Translations under genes and position numbers: made by a program
DNA from: an uncultured Clostridia bacterium
Lineage (GTDB): Bacteria; Bacillota; Clostridia; TANB77; CAG-508
Assembly (NCBI GenBank): GCA_948505485.1
Contig: CAOPQH010000006.1
Location: 1-25,124, forward strand
DNA length: 25,124 nucleotides
Direction of reading: 5' to 3'
Notes under the pieces: model-generated
Seen by the model: only the letters and a program-made list of their open reading frames with translations
Database searches by the model: none
What the model was told of the DNA's origin: nothing
Shown here: positions 6,773-14,634 of the stretch, piece after piece
How positions within the stretch are numbered: position 1 is the first letter of the stretch
Layout of the letters: each line of letters opens with the position of its first letter

Positions 6773-7672
6773 ATGATAGAACAACTAGAAAAATGTGAAA
6801 TATGTCCACATCAGTGTTTAGTAAATAGAAATAAAGGACAAGTAGGAAGATGTAAATCAACTGATAAAATAAAGATAGCATTATATTCAGTACATAACTT
6901 TGAAGAGCCTTGTATTAGTGGAAAAAATGGCTCTGGAACAGTATTTTTTTCAAACTGTAATTTAAACTGTGTATATTGTCAAAATTATGAGATAAGTCAA
7001 AAAGAGAAAGGAAAAGAAATAACAATAGAAGAATTGGCAAATATATTTTTAGATTTACAAAGTAGAAATGTTAATAACATAAATCTAGTAACACCAACAA
7101 GTTATGCAGTTCAAATAATAGAAGCAATTAAGATAGCAAAAAATAATGGATTAAAAATACCTATAGTTTATAACACAAATTCATATGAGAATATAGAAAC
7201 TCTTAAAATGTTAGAAGGATATATTGATATATATTTACCAGATTTAAAGTATGCTGAAAATGATTTAGGTAAAAAATATTCTAAAGTAGATAATTATTTC
7301 GAAATAGCAACTAAAGCAATAAAAGAAATGTATAATCAAGTAGGTAGCCCTGTTTTAGATGAAAACGGAATAATGAAAAAAGGTTTAATGATAAGACATT
7401 TAGTTTTACCAAATAACATACAAAACAGTAAAGATGTTTTAAAATGGTTAAAGGAAAATATAGATAAAAAGGTATATATAAACGTAATGGCACAATATTT
7501 TCCAACATATAAAGCAAAAGAAATAAAAGAATTAAATAGAAAATTAACTAAAAAAGAATATGAGGAGATAGAAAATTACTTATATGAATTAGACATAGAA
7601 AAGGGATACATACAAGAATTAGGAGAGCATGAAGAAGAATATGTTCCAAATTGGGATATTAAAAAAGTATAA
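6773..7672 (+). CDS. Radical SAM protein, PflX/pyruvate formate-lyase-activase-like
   Basis: This 299-residue protein matches the PflX (COG1313-like) radical SAM family. An N-terminal Cys cluster (CEICPHQC...GRCKS) precedes the radical SAM motif C62-NLN-C66-VY-C69, which binds the 4Fe-4S cluster that cleaves S-adenosylmethionine. The target of PflX proteins is not established, although the family is related to glycyl-radical enzyme activases. No glycyl-radical enzyme gene is seen in the window. A clear AAGGAAG ribosome site precedes the ATG. It is likely cytoplasmic and oxygen-sensitive, consistent with an anaerobe. Confidence 0.85.
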   Translation: MIEQLEKCEICPHQCLVNRNKGQVGRCKSTDKIKIALYSVHNFEEPCISGKNGSGTVFFSNCNLNCVYCQNYEISQKEKGKEITIEELANIFLDLQSRNVNNINLVTPTSYAVQIIEAIKIAKNNGLKIPIVYNTNSYENIETLKMLEGYIDIYLPDLKYAENDLGKKYSKVDNYFEIATKAIKEMYNQVGSPVLDENGIMKKGLMIRHLVLPNNIQNSKDVLKWLKENIDKKVYINVMAQYFPTYKAKEIKELNRKLTKKEYEEIENYLYELDIEKGYIQELGEHEEEYVPNWDIKKV

Positions 7673-7702
7673 TATGAAAAAATAGAAAAAATTTTAAAAT
7701 TA

Positions 7703-7730
7703 TTGTAAAAAAAATAAATTGTGATATAAT
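7703..7730 (+). promoter_or_regulatory. thyX promoter
   Basis: TTGTAA at 7703-7708, 16 bases, and a perfect TATAAT at 7725-7730. Confidence 0.65.
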
Positions 7731-7763
7731 TTATTCAAAATTAGAGAGATAGGAGATATAAAA

Positions 7764-8906
7764 ATGAAAATAGAAATAATAGCATCAACAAAACCAGATT
7801 ATATAATGCCAAAAGAAGAAGCAGTTAAGTTTTCAGGAAGAGGAGCAGGAATATGCTATATGCCAGACACATGGGATACTTTAGCATCTGAGGAGGAAGA
7901 AAAAACATTAAGAAGAGCAAATAATACTTTAATATCAGGACATCATAGTGTTTTCGGACATCCAACATATAATCTTATATTAGAAAATATTCCAAAAATT
8001 CTTGCAATGATATTAAATAACGAAAAGGATTATAACACATCAGAAAAATCAGCAAGATATACAAAAATGCAACCATCTGAAAAGGAAAAAGACTTATATG
8101 AAAAATGGATAGAAATATATAAATCAGAAATTTTAAAAGAATATCCTGATTTTGAAGAAAAAAGAGTAAATAAATTAGCACAAGAAAATGCAAGATATCT
8201 AATAAGTATTTTTACTCCAGCAACTACAATGGAGCATAGATTAAGTTTTCAACAGCTTAACTATATTGTACATTGGTTTGAAGATTATATTGAAAATGCA
8301 GAGGATAATAAGTTTTCTAAAAAATTAAAGCCAGTATTAAAAGAATTTATAGAAAAAATGCCAGATGTTATATTAGATGATTTAAATTCTAGAGTAAAAA
8401 ATAGAAGTTTATCAATTTTTGCTCAAAGACAAAGAGAAGAAGAATTTGGAGAAAATTATTCTACTAATTACTTAGTAAGCTTTTCAGAGCTTGCTCAAGC
8501 ACAAAGACATAGAACATTAAGCTATGAAATGACATTTTTAAAAGAAACACAATACTTTGTACCACCAATTATAAGAGGAAAAGAATTAGAAAAAGAATGG
8601 TTAAAAGATATTTCATCTTTAGAAGAATTATATCCTCAAGGAATGTTGGTACAAGTAAATGAAAGAGGTACAATAGAGAATTTTGTTTTAAAATGCAAAG
8701 AACGTTTATGTGGAGCAGCACAATTAGAAATAATGGAACAAACAAAAGAAACTATGGATAAGTACCTTAAAGCTGTTGAACAAAAACCAGTTTTATATAA
8801 TTATTTATTACCATATGCTAAAGGAGCAAGATGTACATTTCCAGGATGGAAATGTACAGCACCATGTATTTTCGGGGCAAAAAATGCTATTAAAAGAAAA
8901 ATTTAG
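7764..8906 (+). CDS. thyX: FAD-dependent thymidylate synthase, two-half form
   Basis: ThyX makes dTMP from dUMP with methylene-tetrahydrofolate, FAD and NADPH. At 380 residues it is clearly longer than the usual 220-250. It looks like two ThyX-like halves. The N-terminal half has H60-H61-SVFGH and a SEKSARY stretch but no RHR signature. The C-terminal half carries R248-H249-R250-TLSYE, then YFVPP and a GTIENFVLKCKERLCGAAQLE substrate-site region. The C terminus has three Cys (GARCTFPGWKCTAPC), possibly a metal or redox cluster. A monomer with pseudo-two-fold symmetry is inferred. It replaces ThyA, none of which is seen here. A dCMP deaminase that could supply dUMP lies 1.4 kb downstream. Confidence 0.9.
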   Translation: MKIEIIASTKPDYIMPKEEAVKFSGRGAGICYMPDTWDTLASEEEEKTLRRANNTLISGHHSVFGHPTYNLILENIPKILAMILNNEKDYNTSEKSARYTKMQPSEKEKDLYEKWIEIYKSEILKEYPDFEEKRVNKLAQENARYLISIFTPATTMEHRLSFQQLNYIVHWFEDYIENAEDNKFSKKLKPVLKEFIEKMPDVILDDLNSRVKNRSLSIFAQRQREEEFGENYSTNYLVSFSELAQAQRHRTLSYEMTFLKETQYFVPPIIRGKELEKEWLKDISSLEELYPQGMLVQVNERGTIENFVLKCKERLCGAAQLEIMEQTKETMDKYLKAVEQKPVLYNYLLPYAKGARCTFPGWKCTAPCIFGAKNAIKRKI

Positions 8907-8909
8907 ATT

Positions 8910-8940
8910 AAAAACACATTTCATTTTGAGATGTGTTTTT
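8910..8940 (+). terminator. Terminator after thyX
   Basis: A 14-bp stem (AAAAACACATTTCA with its partner, one G-U pair) with a 3-base loop ends in TTTTT. Confidence 0.75.
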
Positions 8941-8987
8941 GCATGTAAAAATTTTTTTAGGTTAAACTAAAATTGGAGGAATATATT

Positions 8988-9986
8988 ATGTTTAAACCTA
9001 AAGCAATTTATTATGAAAAAGATATTGAAAATTATGAATTAGGAAAGCAATTATTAGAAAAGTATAATGATGTACCAAAAGTAATAATTGAAAACCATAA
9101 CAACATAGAAGAAATGAGAAAAAAGCAAAATTCTGAATTTGCAGATATGAAAAGAAACTTAATAATAGGAATTCGTAAAACACACAAATTTGTAGAAAAT
9201 CATAAAACTTCAGATTATTTAGTACCATATACATCATCTGGTTGTACAGCAATGTGTATGTATTGTTATTTAGTATGTAATTATAACAAATGTGCATATT
9301 TAAGATTATTTGTAAATAGAGAGCAAATGTTAGAAAAGATAATAAAAACTTCAGAAAAATCGGAAAAAGAATTAACTTTTGAAATAGGTAGTAATAGTGA
9401 TTTAATATTAGAAAACACAATTACAGGAAACTTAAGATGGACAATAGAAAATTTTGCAAATACAAATAAAGGAATTTTAACATTCCCAACAAAATTTGAT
9501 ATGGTAGATGATATATTAGATTTAAATCATAATGGTAAAATAACAGTAAGAATGAGTGTAAATCCAGAAGAAATAATAAATAAAGTTGAATTCGGAACAT
9601 CAAGATTAAAAGGGAGAATAGAAGCAATAAATAAGCTAAAAGAAGCAGGATATAAAATAGGAATATTAATAGCACCTGTTATAATGGTAGAAAATTGGAA
9701 AGATTTATATTTAGAATTAATACAAAGATTAAGTAATGAGTTATCTGACAAAGTAAAGAAAGATGTATTTTTTGAAATTATTTTTATGACATATAGTTTT
9801 GTTCATACTAAAATTAACGAAGAAGCATTTCCAAATGCTATAAACTTATATAATAAAGAATTAATGACAGGAAGAGGAAAAGGAAAATATATGTATAAAA
9901 ATAATTTAAGAGAAGATGGGGAAAACTTTTTTAGACAAAACATGAAAAAATATTTTCCTAATAATGAAATAATGTATATTGTATAA
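8988..9986 (+). CDS. splB: Spore photoproduct lyase
   Basis: SplB is a radical SAM enzyme that reverses the 5-thyminyl-dihydrothymine lesion formed by UV in spore DNA during germination. The 332-residue protein carries the SAM cluster motif C86-TAM-C90-MY-C93 in SSGCTAMCMYCYL, and starts FKPKAIYYE...YELGKQL as in the family. The open frame extends upstream to a TTG at 8973, but that codon overlaps the GGAGGA ribosome site (8975-8980). ATG 8988, seven bases downstream, is the true start. Length and motifs are normal. Its presence is the best evidence that the organism forms endospores. It follows the thyX terminator by 47 bases and ends at the next gene's terminator. Confidence 0.92.
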   Translation: MFKPKAIYYEKDIENYELGKQLLEKYNDVPKVIIENHNNIEEMRKKQNSEFADMKRNLIIGIRKTHKFVENHKTSDYLVPYTSSGCTAMCMYCYLVCNYNKCAYLRLFVNREQMLEKIIKTSEKSEKELTFEIGSNSDLILENTITGNLRWTIENFANTNKGILTFPTKFDMVDDILDLNHNGKITVRMSVNPEEIINKVEFGTSRLKGRIEAINKLKEAGYKIGILIAPVIMVENWKDLYLELIQRLSNELSDKVKKDVFFEIIFMTYSFVHTKINEEAFPNAINLYNKELMTGRGKGKYMYKNNLREDGENFFRQNMKKYFPNNEIMYIV

Positions 9987-10017
9987 AAAAACTCCCTACT
10001 AAACTTCAGTAGGGAGT
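9985..10017 (-). terminator. Terminator of the minus-strand gene at 10006-10191
   Basis: ACTCCCTACT (9991-10000) pairs perfectly with 10008-10017. On the minus strand a run of six T follows (9985-9990). The stop codon TGA of the gene sits in the loop. The stop codon of splB lies on the opposite strand at its edge, so it may work both ways. Confidence 0.75.
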
Positions 10018-10191
10018 AGGAGTATTAATGTCATCAAGAGTTAGAAACGATGTAGTTCCTAATGCTGTTGACACAGCTTTAAGAAACCGCTGTGCTACAT
10101 CCTCTGTCACAATAAACTTTTGAGAAATTTTATTGTGAGTTTGGTCGCTTTTGACATCAATATAGATTGTGTAAGAATCAAGTTTTGCCAT
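10006..10191 (-). CDS. Small unknown protein, 61 residues
   Basis: Not recognised. The protein has a strand-rich start (SYTIYIDVKSD), a central helix (VAQRFLKAVSTAL) and a short polar tail, with no membrane segment. It is supported as a gene by a complete signal set: a TTGTAA-17-TATAAT promoter, an AAAGGAGG ribosome site just before ATG 10191 and a terminator whose loop contains the stop. One CGG codon (10087-10089, R35) is used in frame. It lies alone between splB and the dCMP deaminase, opposite in direction. Confidence 0.7.
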   Translation of the reverse strand: MAKLDSYTIYIDVKSDQTHNKISQKFIVTEDVAQRFLKAVSTALGTTSFLTLDDINTPTPY

Positions 10192-10232
10192 ACAAACCTC
10201 CTTTGTGTATAAGACCTTTTAGTTGCAATAAT

Positions 10233-10261
10233 ATTATAGCATAATTTATATAAATTTACAA
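10233..10261 (-). promoter_or_regulatory. Promoter of the small minus-strand gene
   Basis: Read on the minus strand: TTGTAA (10261-10256), 17 bases, TATAAT (10238-10233). It lies back to back with the promoter of the dCMP deaminase gene. Confidence 0.7.
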
Positions 10262-10290
10262 ATAAATTCATCAGCATAAAGTACAAAATA

Positions 10291-10319
10291 TTGACACTTT
10301 TTTACAATTATAATATAAT
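10291..10319 (+). promoter_or_regulatory. Consensus promoter for the dCMP deaminase gene
   Basis: TTGACA at 10291-10296 and TATAAT at 10314-10319 are both perfect consensus with the ideal 17-base spacing, so strong constitutive expression is expected. Confidence 0.85.
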
Positions 10320-10343
10320 TTTAAAAAAAGTGGAGGTACTTTT

Positions 10344-10856
10344 ATGAAGCAAGATATTAAAAAACAAAAGAGAAGTGATTATATTAGTTGGGACGAATAT
10401 TTTATGGCAATAGCAAAGCTTTCTGCAATGAGAAGTAAAGACCCATCAACACAAGTAGGTGCATGTATAGTAAGTGATGACAATAGAATTTTATCAATAG
10501 GATACAATGGAGCACCAAACGGATTCAGTGATGAAAACTTTCCATGGGCAAGAGAAGGAGATAATTTAGAAACAAAATATCCATATGTATGTCATGCAGA
10601 ATTAAATGCAATATTAAATTTCAGAGGAAGTAAAAAAGACTTAGAAAAAGCAAAAATATATGTAGATTTATTCCCATGCAACGAATGTGCAAAAATAATT
10701 ATTCAATCAGGAATAAAAGAAGTGATATATTTGTCAGATAAATATGCAACTTCAGAAAATAATATTGCATCAAGAAGATTATTTGATGAATGTGGAGTTA
10801 AATACAATAAAATAGAGTTAAAAGAAGAAAAAGAGATAATAATAAATTTAAAATAA
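10344..10856 (+). CDS. dCMP deaminase family protein
   Basis: A 170-residue zinc deaminase of the deoxycytidylate/ComEB family, which turns dCMP into dUMP, the substrate of thymidylate synthase. The zinc site is H84-A-E86 and P-C112-N-E-C115; E86 is the proton shuttle. The N terminus (SWDEYFMAIAKLSAMRSKDPSTQVGACIV) and the GYNGAPNGF loop are typical of the dCMP branch rather than tRNA or cytidine deaminases. An extra insert (FPWAREGDNLETKYPYV) before HAE matches dCMP deaminases. It has its own strong promoter and a GGAGG ribosome site. With thyX 1.4 kb upstream it completes a dCMP to dUMP to dTMP route. Confidence 0.9.
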   Translation: MKQDIKKQKRSDYISWDEYFMAIAKLSAMRSKDPSTQVGACIVSDDNRILSIGYNGAPNGFSDENFPWAREGDNLETKYPYVCHAELNAILNFRGSKKDLEKAKIYVDLFPCNECAKIIIQSGIKEVIYLSDKYATSENNIASRRLFDECGVKYNKIELKEEKEIIINLK

Positions 10857-10872
10857 AAGTTGGAGGTTGGAA

Positions 10873-10910
10873 AAATAGATGTTAAGCAAATAATTGCTTA
10901 ACATCTATTT
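10873..10910. terminator. Bidirectional terminator between converging genes
   Basis: AAATAGATGTTAAGCA pairs perfectly with 10895-10910 across a 6-base loop. The mutS2 stop (10905-10907) is inside the right arm. On the minus strand the hairpin runs into TTTTT; on the plus strand the tail is weaker. Confidence 0.75.
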
Positions 10911-13256
10911 GATTTCCACAACAGTTACACCCATTTCGCCTTCACCATAAGTTCCCATTCTATAAGACAAAACATGAGGGTGTTTTTTTAGAAATTGATG
11001 TATTCCATTTTTTAATTTTCCAGTACCTTTACCATGAACTATTCTTGCAGTTTGGATTTTAGCTAAAGAACAATCATCTAAAAATTTGTCGACCACAAAT
11101 ATAGCTTCTTCTACTGTATAACCTATTACGTTTATTTCTGTTTTAGCTGTTCTTGTTTTAGAAATGCTTGTATAATTTTTATTTGCTTGTTTAGTATTAT
11201 TCACTTGTTTTGCTTTTTCTAAATATTTTATAGGAATATTCATTTTAATATTACCAATTTGAACAATTACTTCATTAGATTTAGATATATTTGAGAGCAC
11301 AGTTCCATTTTGTTTTAATGTAGTAACAAAAACTTCAGTATTTGGTTTAATTTCAGATTTATCAAGAGAAGATATTTTAGTATTTTCTAAAGCACTATCT
11401 AAAGTAATATTATTAATTTTATCGTTTAACTTATTTCTTAAGTTGTTATTAAGTTTAGTATCATTAGAATTAGATATTTGATTTATAATTTCATTTGCTT
11501 CATCTTTAGCATTTAAAAGTATATTTCTAGCTTCAATTTTAGCATTATTAATTAAATCAATTTTTTGCTTTTCTAAACTACTGTTGTCTTTTTCTAAATT
11601 AGATTTTAATAATTTACTTTTTTCTAAATTTTTTTCTATTTCTTGTTTTTCTAATTCGATTTTTGCTTTGTTATCATATATATTTTTTAATAATTCTTCA
11701 ATATTTATATCATTACTATTTAATATAGATTTAGCATTGTCAATTATTTCAGGTTTTAAACCTAGCTTTTTACTTATTTCAAAAGCATTACTTTTACCAG
11801 GAACACCAATTAAAAGTTTATATGTTGGTTTTAAATTTTCTAAATCAAATTGAACACTTGCATTTTCTATATTTTTTGTAACTAAAGCATATTCTTTTAA
11901 TTCTTGGTAATGACTAGTAGATATTGTTAATATGTTTTTATTTTTAAAATAATCTAAAATACTTATTGCTAAATTAGCGCCCTCTAAAGGATCTGTTCCA
12001 GAGCCTAATTCATCTAATAAGATTAAACTATTTTCAGTAGAATTATTTACAATATCAACTATATTTACCATATGTGAAGAAAAGGTGCTAAGAGATTCAG
12101 ATATATTTTGATCATCACCAATATCTGCATAAATTTCGTCAAATACATATATACTAGACTTTTTATCAGCTGGTATATTTATTCCACTACAAGCCATACA
12201 AATTAGTAAGCCAACAGTTTTTAATGTAACAGTTTTTCCACCAGTATTAGGACCTGTTATAACTAAACTTAAAAATTCATTTCCAAGATTTAAAGAAATA
12301 GGAACAACTTTATTTTTATCAATTAAAGGATGTCTAGCATTTACTAAATTAATTTCTTTTTTATCTGATATAAGGGGTGTTATTCCATTAATATCTTTTG
12401 AATAGCTAGATTTAGCAAAAATAAAGTCAATATATCCGATTGTTTCTGTATTAATCTTAAGTTCATTTGTATATGGAGCAAGTAATAAAGAAAGTTCTTT
12501 TAAAATTTTTTCAATTTCTATATGTTCTTCAAGCTTTAAATTATTAATTTCATTATTTAATTCAAATACCGTAATAGGCTCAATAAACACTGTAGAGCCA
12601 CTACTTGATACATCATGAATAAATCCTTTAACCATACTTCTGTATTCTTCTTTAATTGGAATAACATATCTATCATTTCTAATTGTTATTATATTTTCTT
12701 GAACATATTTAGAATAATTTGATGAATGTATAAAAGAGTTAAGTTTATCTTTAATATCTTGTTCTAAATTCCTTTGTTTTTTTCTTATAGTTTTTAAATT
12801 ACTAGATGCATCATCAGAAATTGTGTTTTCATCAATTATAACTTTAAATATTTTATCTACTATATTTTTATTTGTATATAAATTAGAAAAGTATTGTTCA
12901 AGTGATGTAAAAGATGATGTATCTATTATATCTGTATAAAAATAATCTTTTAGTTCTTGTGATATTTTTAAAATTTTAGCAATATCTAAAATTGATTTAA
13001 TAGATAAAGTCCCATAATCATTTAGTATTATTAAACTTTCGTCTATATTTGATATTTCAGATACAGGAGGTGTAGAAATTCTATATGTTAAATTAACTGC
13101 TTGATTAGTTTCTTCTAATAAATTTTGTACTTCTTTTTTATTATTAGATGGTAATAAATTTTCTACAATTTCTTTACCCACATAAGTTTTACAATATGAT
13201 GATAATATTTCTAATATTTTATTATATTCTAATTTATTTAAATAAGCTTGTTTCAT
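10905..13256 (-). CDS. mutS2: MutS2 (ribosome-rescue / DNA-processing ATPase)
   Basis: This full-length 783-residue MutS2 has a coiled-coil core at the N terminus, Walker A G335-PNTGGKTVTLKT, Walker B LILLDELGSGTDPLEGAN and the ISTSHYQELKEYA switch. A long charged coiled coil (about 515-600) follows, then a C-terminal Smr nuclease domain (from about 705; ARIVHGKGTGKLKNGIHQFL). In Firmicutes MutS2 is tied to splitting collided ribosomes (RqcU) and to suppressing recombination. It lacks the MutS mismatch-recognition domain. The ATG at 13256 has AAAGGAA upstream. No CGG codon appears in 783 codons. No neighbour is functionally linked, and it is transcribed alone. Confidence 0.95.
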   Translation of the reverse strand: MKQAYLNKLEYNKILEILSSYCKTYVGKEIVENLLPSNNKKEVQNLLEETNQAVNLTYRISTPPVSEISNIDESLIILNDYGTLSIKSILDIAKILKISQELKDYFYTDIIDTSSFTSLEQYFSNLYTNKNIVDKIFKVIIDENTISDDASSNLKTIRKKQRNLEQDIKDKLNSFIHSSNYSKYVQENIITIRNDRYVIPIKEEYRSMVKGFIHDVSSSGSTVFIEPITVFELNNEINNLKLEEHIEIEKILKELSLLLAPYTNELKINTETIGYIDFIFAKSSYSKDINGITPLISDKKEINLVNARHPLIDKNKVVPISLNLGNEFLSLVITGPNTGGKTVTLKTVGLLICMACSGINIPADKKSSIYVFDEIYADIGDDQNISESLSTFSSHMVNIVDIVNNSTENSLILLDELGSGTDPLEGANLAISILDYFKNKNILTISTSHYQELKEYALVTKNIENASVQFDLENLKPTYKLLIGVPGKSNAFEISKKLGLKPEIIDNAKSILNSNDINIEELLKNIYDNKAKIELEKQEIEKNLEKSKLLKSNLEKDNSSLEKQKIDLINNAKIEARNILLNAKDEANEIINQISNSNDTKLNNNLRNKLNDKINNITLDSALENTKISSLDKSEIKPNTEVFVTTLKQNGTVLSNISKSNEVIVQIGNIKMNIPIKYLEKAKQVNNTKQANKNYTSISKTRTAKTEINVIGYTVEEAIFVVDKFLDDCSLAKIQTARIVHGKGTGKLKNGIHQFLKKHPHVLSYRMGTYGEGEMGVTVVEIK

Positions 13257-13351
13257 TTTGCTATTATTCCTTTCTTTGATTACACAAAATTCAAACTTTA
13301 TATATTATGCCACAAAATTAGTGAATTTTCAATAGATACAGTTAGAATTTA

Positions 13352-13487
13352 AAGTGTTTTCAAACGTTGTAGAGAAGTCATGCGTGCTAATAGCACTTTT
13401 TAAAATAATAGAGTAGTCACGCGTGTTAATAGTGTTTTTCAATATTATAGAGTAGCCACGCGTGGTGATAGCACTTTTCGTTTGAAC
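13352..13487. repeat. 39-bp tandem repeat, about 3.5 copies
   Basis: Unit starts at 13371, 13410 and 13449, exactly 39 bases apart, each beginning AGAG(A/T)AG(T/C)CA(T/C)GCGTG. A half unit precedes at 13352-13370. Copies diverge at several positions. There are no spacers between units. Confidence 0.8.
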
Positions 13488-13506
13488 CTGTGAAAACGAA
13501 AACGTC

Positions 13507-13682
13507 CTATCACCAGGTAGCTTGGCGATTATAAAATAGCAAAACCGCTGGAGCTCGGGCGATTACTAATCGCCCCTACATTTCTCTACAAAATGATGCA
13601 TACTCTATACACAGGTAGCTTGACGGCTACAAACTAGTGCATACTCTATACACAGGTAGATTGGTGGCTAATTATAAAATAG
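13507..13682. repeat. CAGGTAG(C/A)TTG repeats, 41-base step
   Basis: Two close copies start TGCATACTCTATACACAGG at 13597 and 13638 (41-base step). A diverged third copy (CTATCACCAGGTAGCTTGG) lies near 13507. The third and second copies both run on into ATTATAAAATAG. Confidence 0.7.
13557..13575. repeat. GC-rich palindrome
   Basis: GGGCGATT and AATCGCCC form a perfect 8-bp stem with a 3-base loop, followed by CTACA. It resembles the GGGCGATT...AATCGCCC palindromes seen between genes in many bacteria (REP-like); that likeness is from memory only. Confidence 0.6.
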
Positions 13683-13684
13683 TA

Positions 13685-13713
13685 TTGATAAATAAAATAA
13701 TGTATGGTAATAT
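13685..13713 (+). promoter_or_regulatory. Likely promoter of the ABC operon
   Basis: TTGATA at 13685-13690, 17 bases, TAATAT at 13708-13713. An AAAGGAG ribosome site follows before the ATG at 13743. Confidence 0.5.
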
Positions 13714-13742
13714 AATTAAAAAATCTAAAAGGAGAAAATAAG

Positions 13743-14633
13743 ATGGGATTAAAGTTAGAAAATGTTAGCAAAACCTTTACTGGAAAACTTGCAGTAGATA
13801 ATATTTCATTTGAAATAGAAAACCCTGGTGTATATGGTTTACTTGGAACAAACGGAGCAGGTAAAACAACAACAATAAGAATGTTACTTGGAATTATAAA
13901 AAAAGATAGCGGAGAAATTACATGGAATGGTAAAAAAGTAGAAAGAAAACATGTAAACTTTGGGTATTTACCAGAGGAAAGAGGAGTATATCCAAAAACA
14001 AAAATATATGACCAATTAATGTATTTTGCAAAATTAAAAGGAATGAAAAAAGAAGATGCAGATAATTCAATAAAAAAATGGGCAAAAGAGTTAAAAGTAG
14101 AAGAATATTTAGATATGCCAGCAGAAAAATTATCAAAAGGAAATCAACAAAAAATACAATTTATGACAGCAATAATACATGACCCAGAATTAGTAGTATT
14201 AGACGAACCATTTAGTGGGCTAGACCCAGTTAATACAGAAATATTAAAAAACATTATAATAGGCTTAGTACAAAAAGGAAAATATGTTATTATGTCTGCA
14301 CATCAAATGTCAGTAATAGAAGAATTTTGTAGTGATATATTAATTTTAAACAAAGGAAAGACAGTATTAAAGGGAAATTTAAAAGAAATAAAAGATACAT
14401 ATAAGGCTAATAGATTAGAAATAAATACAAACAAAGATATAAAAGAATATATAGAAAAGTTAAATTTAGAAATTGAAATAGAAAAAAATAATGATTACTT
14501 AATTAAAATTGATGATGAACAAAAAGCTCACAAACTTTTAAATAACTTAGTACAAAATAATATAGAAGTAACAAAATTTGAAATTAAAAAACCAACATTA
14601 AATGACATATTTATAGAAAAGGTGGGTGAGTAG
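13743..14633 (+). CDS. ABC transporter ATP-binding protein, NatA-like
   Basis: The 296-residue ATPase subunit has Walker A GTNGAGKTTT (residues 35-44), an ABC signature LSKGNQQKIQF (about 131-141), Walker B LVVLDEPFSGLDPVN and the switch His in MSAHQMS. The last 80 residues are an extra domain common in ABC-2 exporters (NatA, DrrA-like). The next gene, one base after the stop, encodes the matching permease, so the two form an operon. NatAB in Bacillus exports sodium; relatives export drugs or peptides, so the substrate is not known here. Confidence 0.9.
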   Translation: MGLKLENVSKTFTGKLAVDNISFEIENPGVYGLLGTNGAGKTTTIRMLLGIIKKDSGEITWNGKKVERKHVNFGYLPEERGVYPKTKIYDQLMYFAKLKGMKKEDADNSIKKWAKELKVEEYLDMPAEKLSKGNQQKIQFMTAIIHDPELVVLDEPFSGLDPVNTEILKNIIIGLVQKGKYVIMSAHQMSVIEEFCSDILILNKGKTVLKGNLKEIKDTYKANRLEINTNKDIKEYIEKLNLEIEIEKNNDYLIKIDDEQKAHKLLNNLVQNNIEVTKFEIKKPTLNDIFIEKVGE

Positions 14634-14634
14634 A

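Larger units (their letters stand above)
13257..13742. other. Repeat-rich gene-free stretch of 486 bases
   Basis: There is no credible gene. From left to right it contains the mutS2 5' region, a 39-bp tandem repeat (13352-13487), a degenerate CAGGTAG repeat family (13507-13682), a GC-rich hairpin (13557-13575) and the promoter of the ABC operon (13685-13713). Base composition in 13371-13670 is visibly richer in G and C than the rest of the window. Confidence 0.7.

Noticed and set aside
8973..8987. Upstream TTG start for splB
   Set aside because: The TTG overlaps the GGAGGA ribosome site itself; ATG 8988 lies seven bases downstream and matches the family N terminus.
8998..9751. Long minus-strand open frames opposite splB
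   Set aside because: They are leucine/phenylalanine-rich reflections of an AT-rich plus-strand gene with a clear family match.
11584..11853. Plus-strand 89-codon frame inside mutS2
   Set aside because: It is antisense to the coiled-coil region, a Ser/Phe-rich shadow.
13352..13682. CRISPR array
   Set aside because: Repeat units abut or vary along their whole length with no unique spacers of constant size, and there are no cas genes.
14626..14634. GTG start for the ABC permease
   Set aside because: It lies inside the preceding gene without a ribosome site at proper distance; ATG 14635 is better placed.
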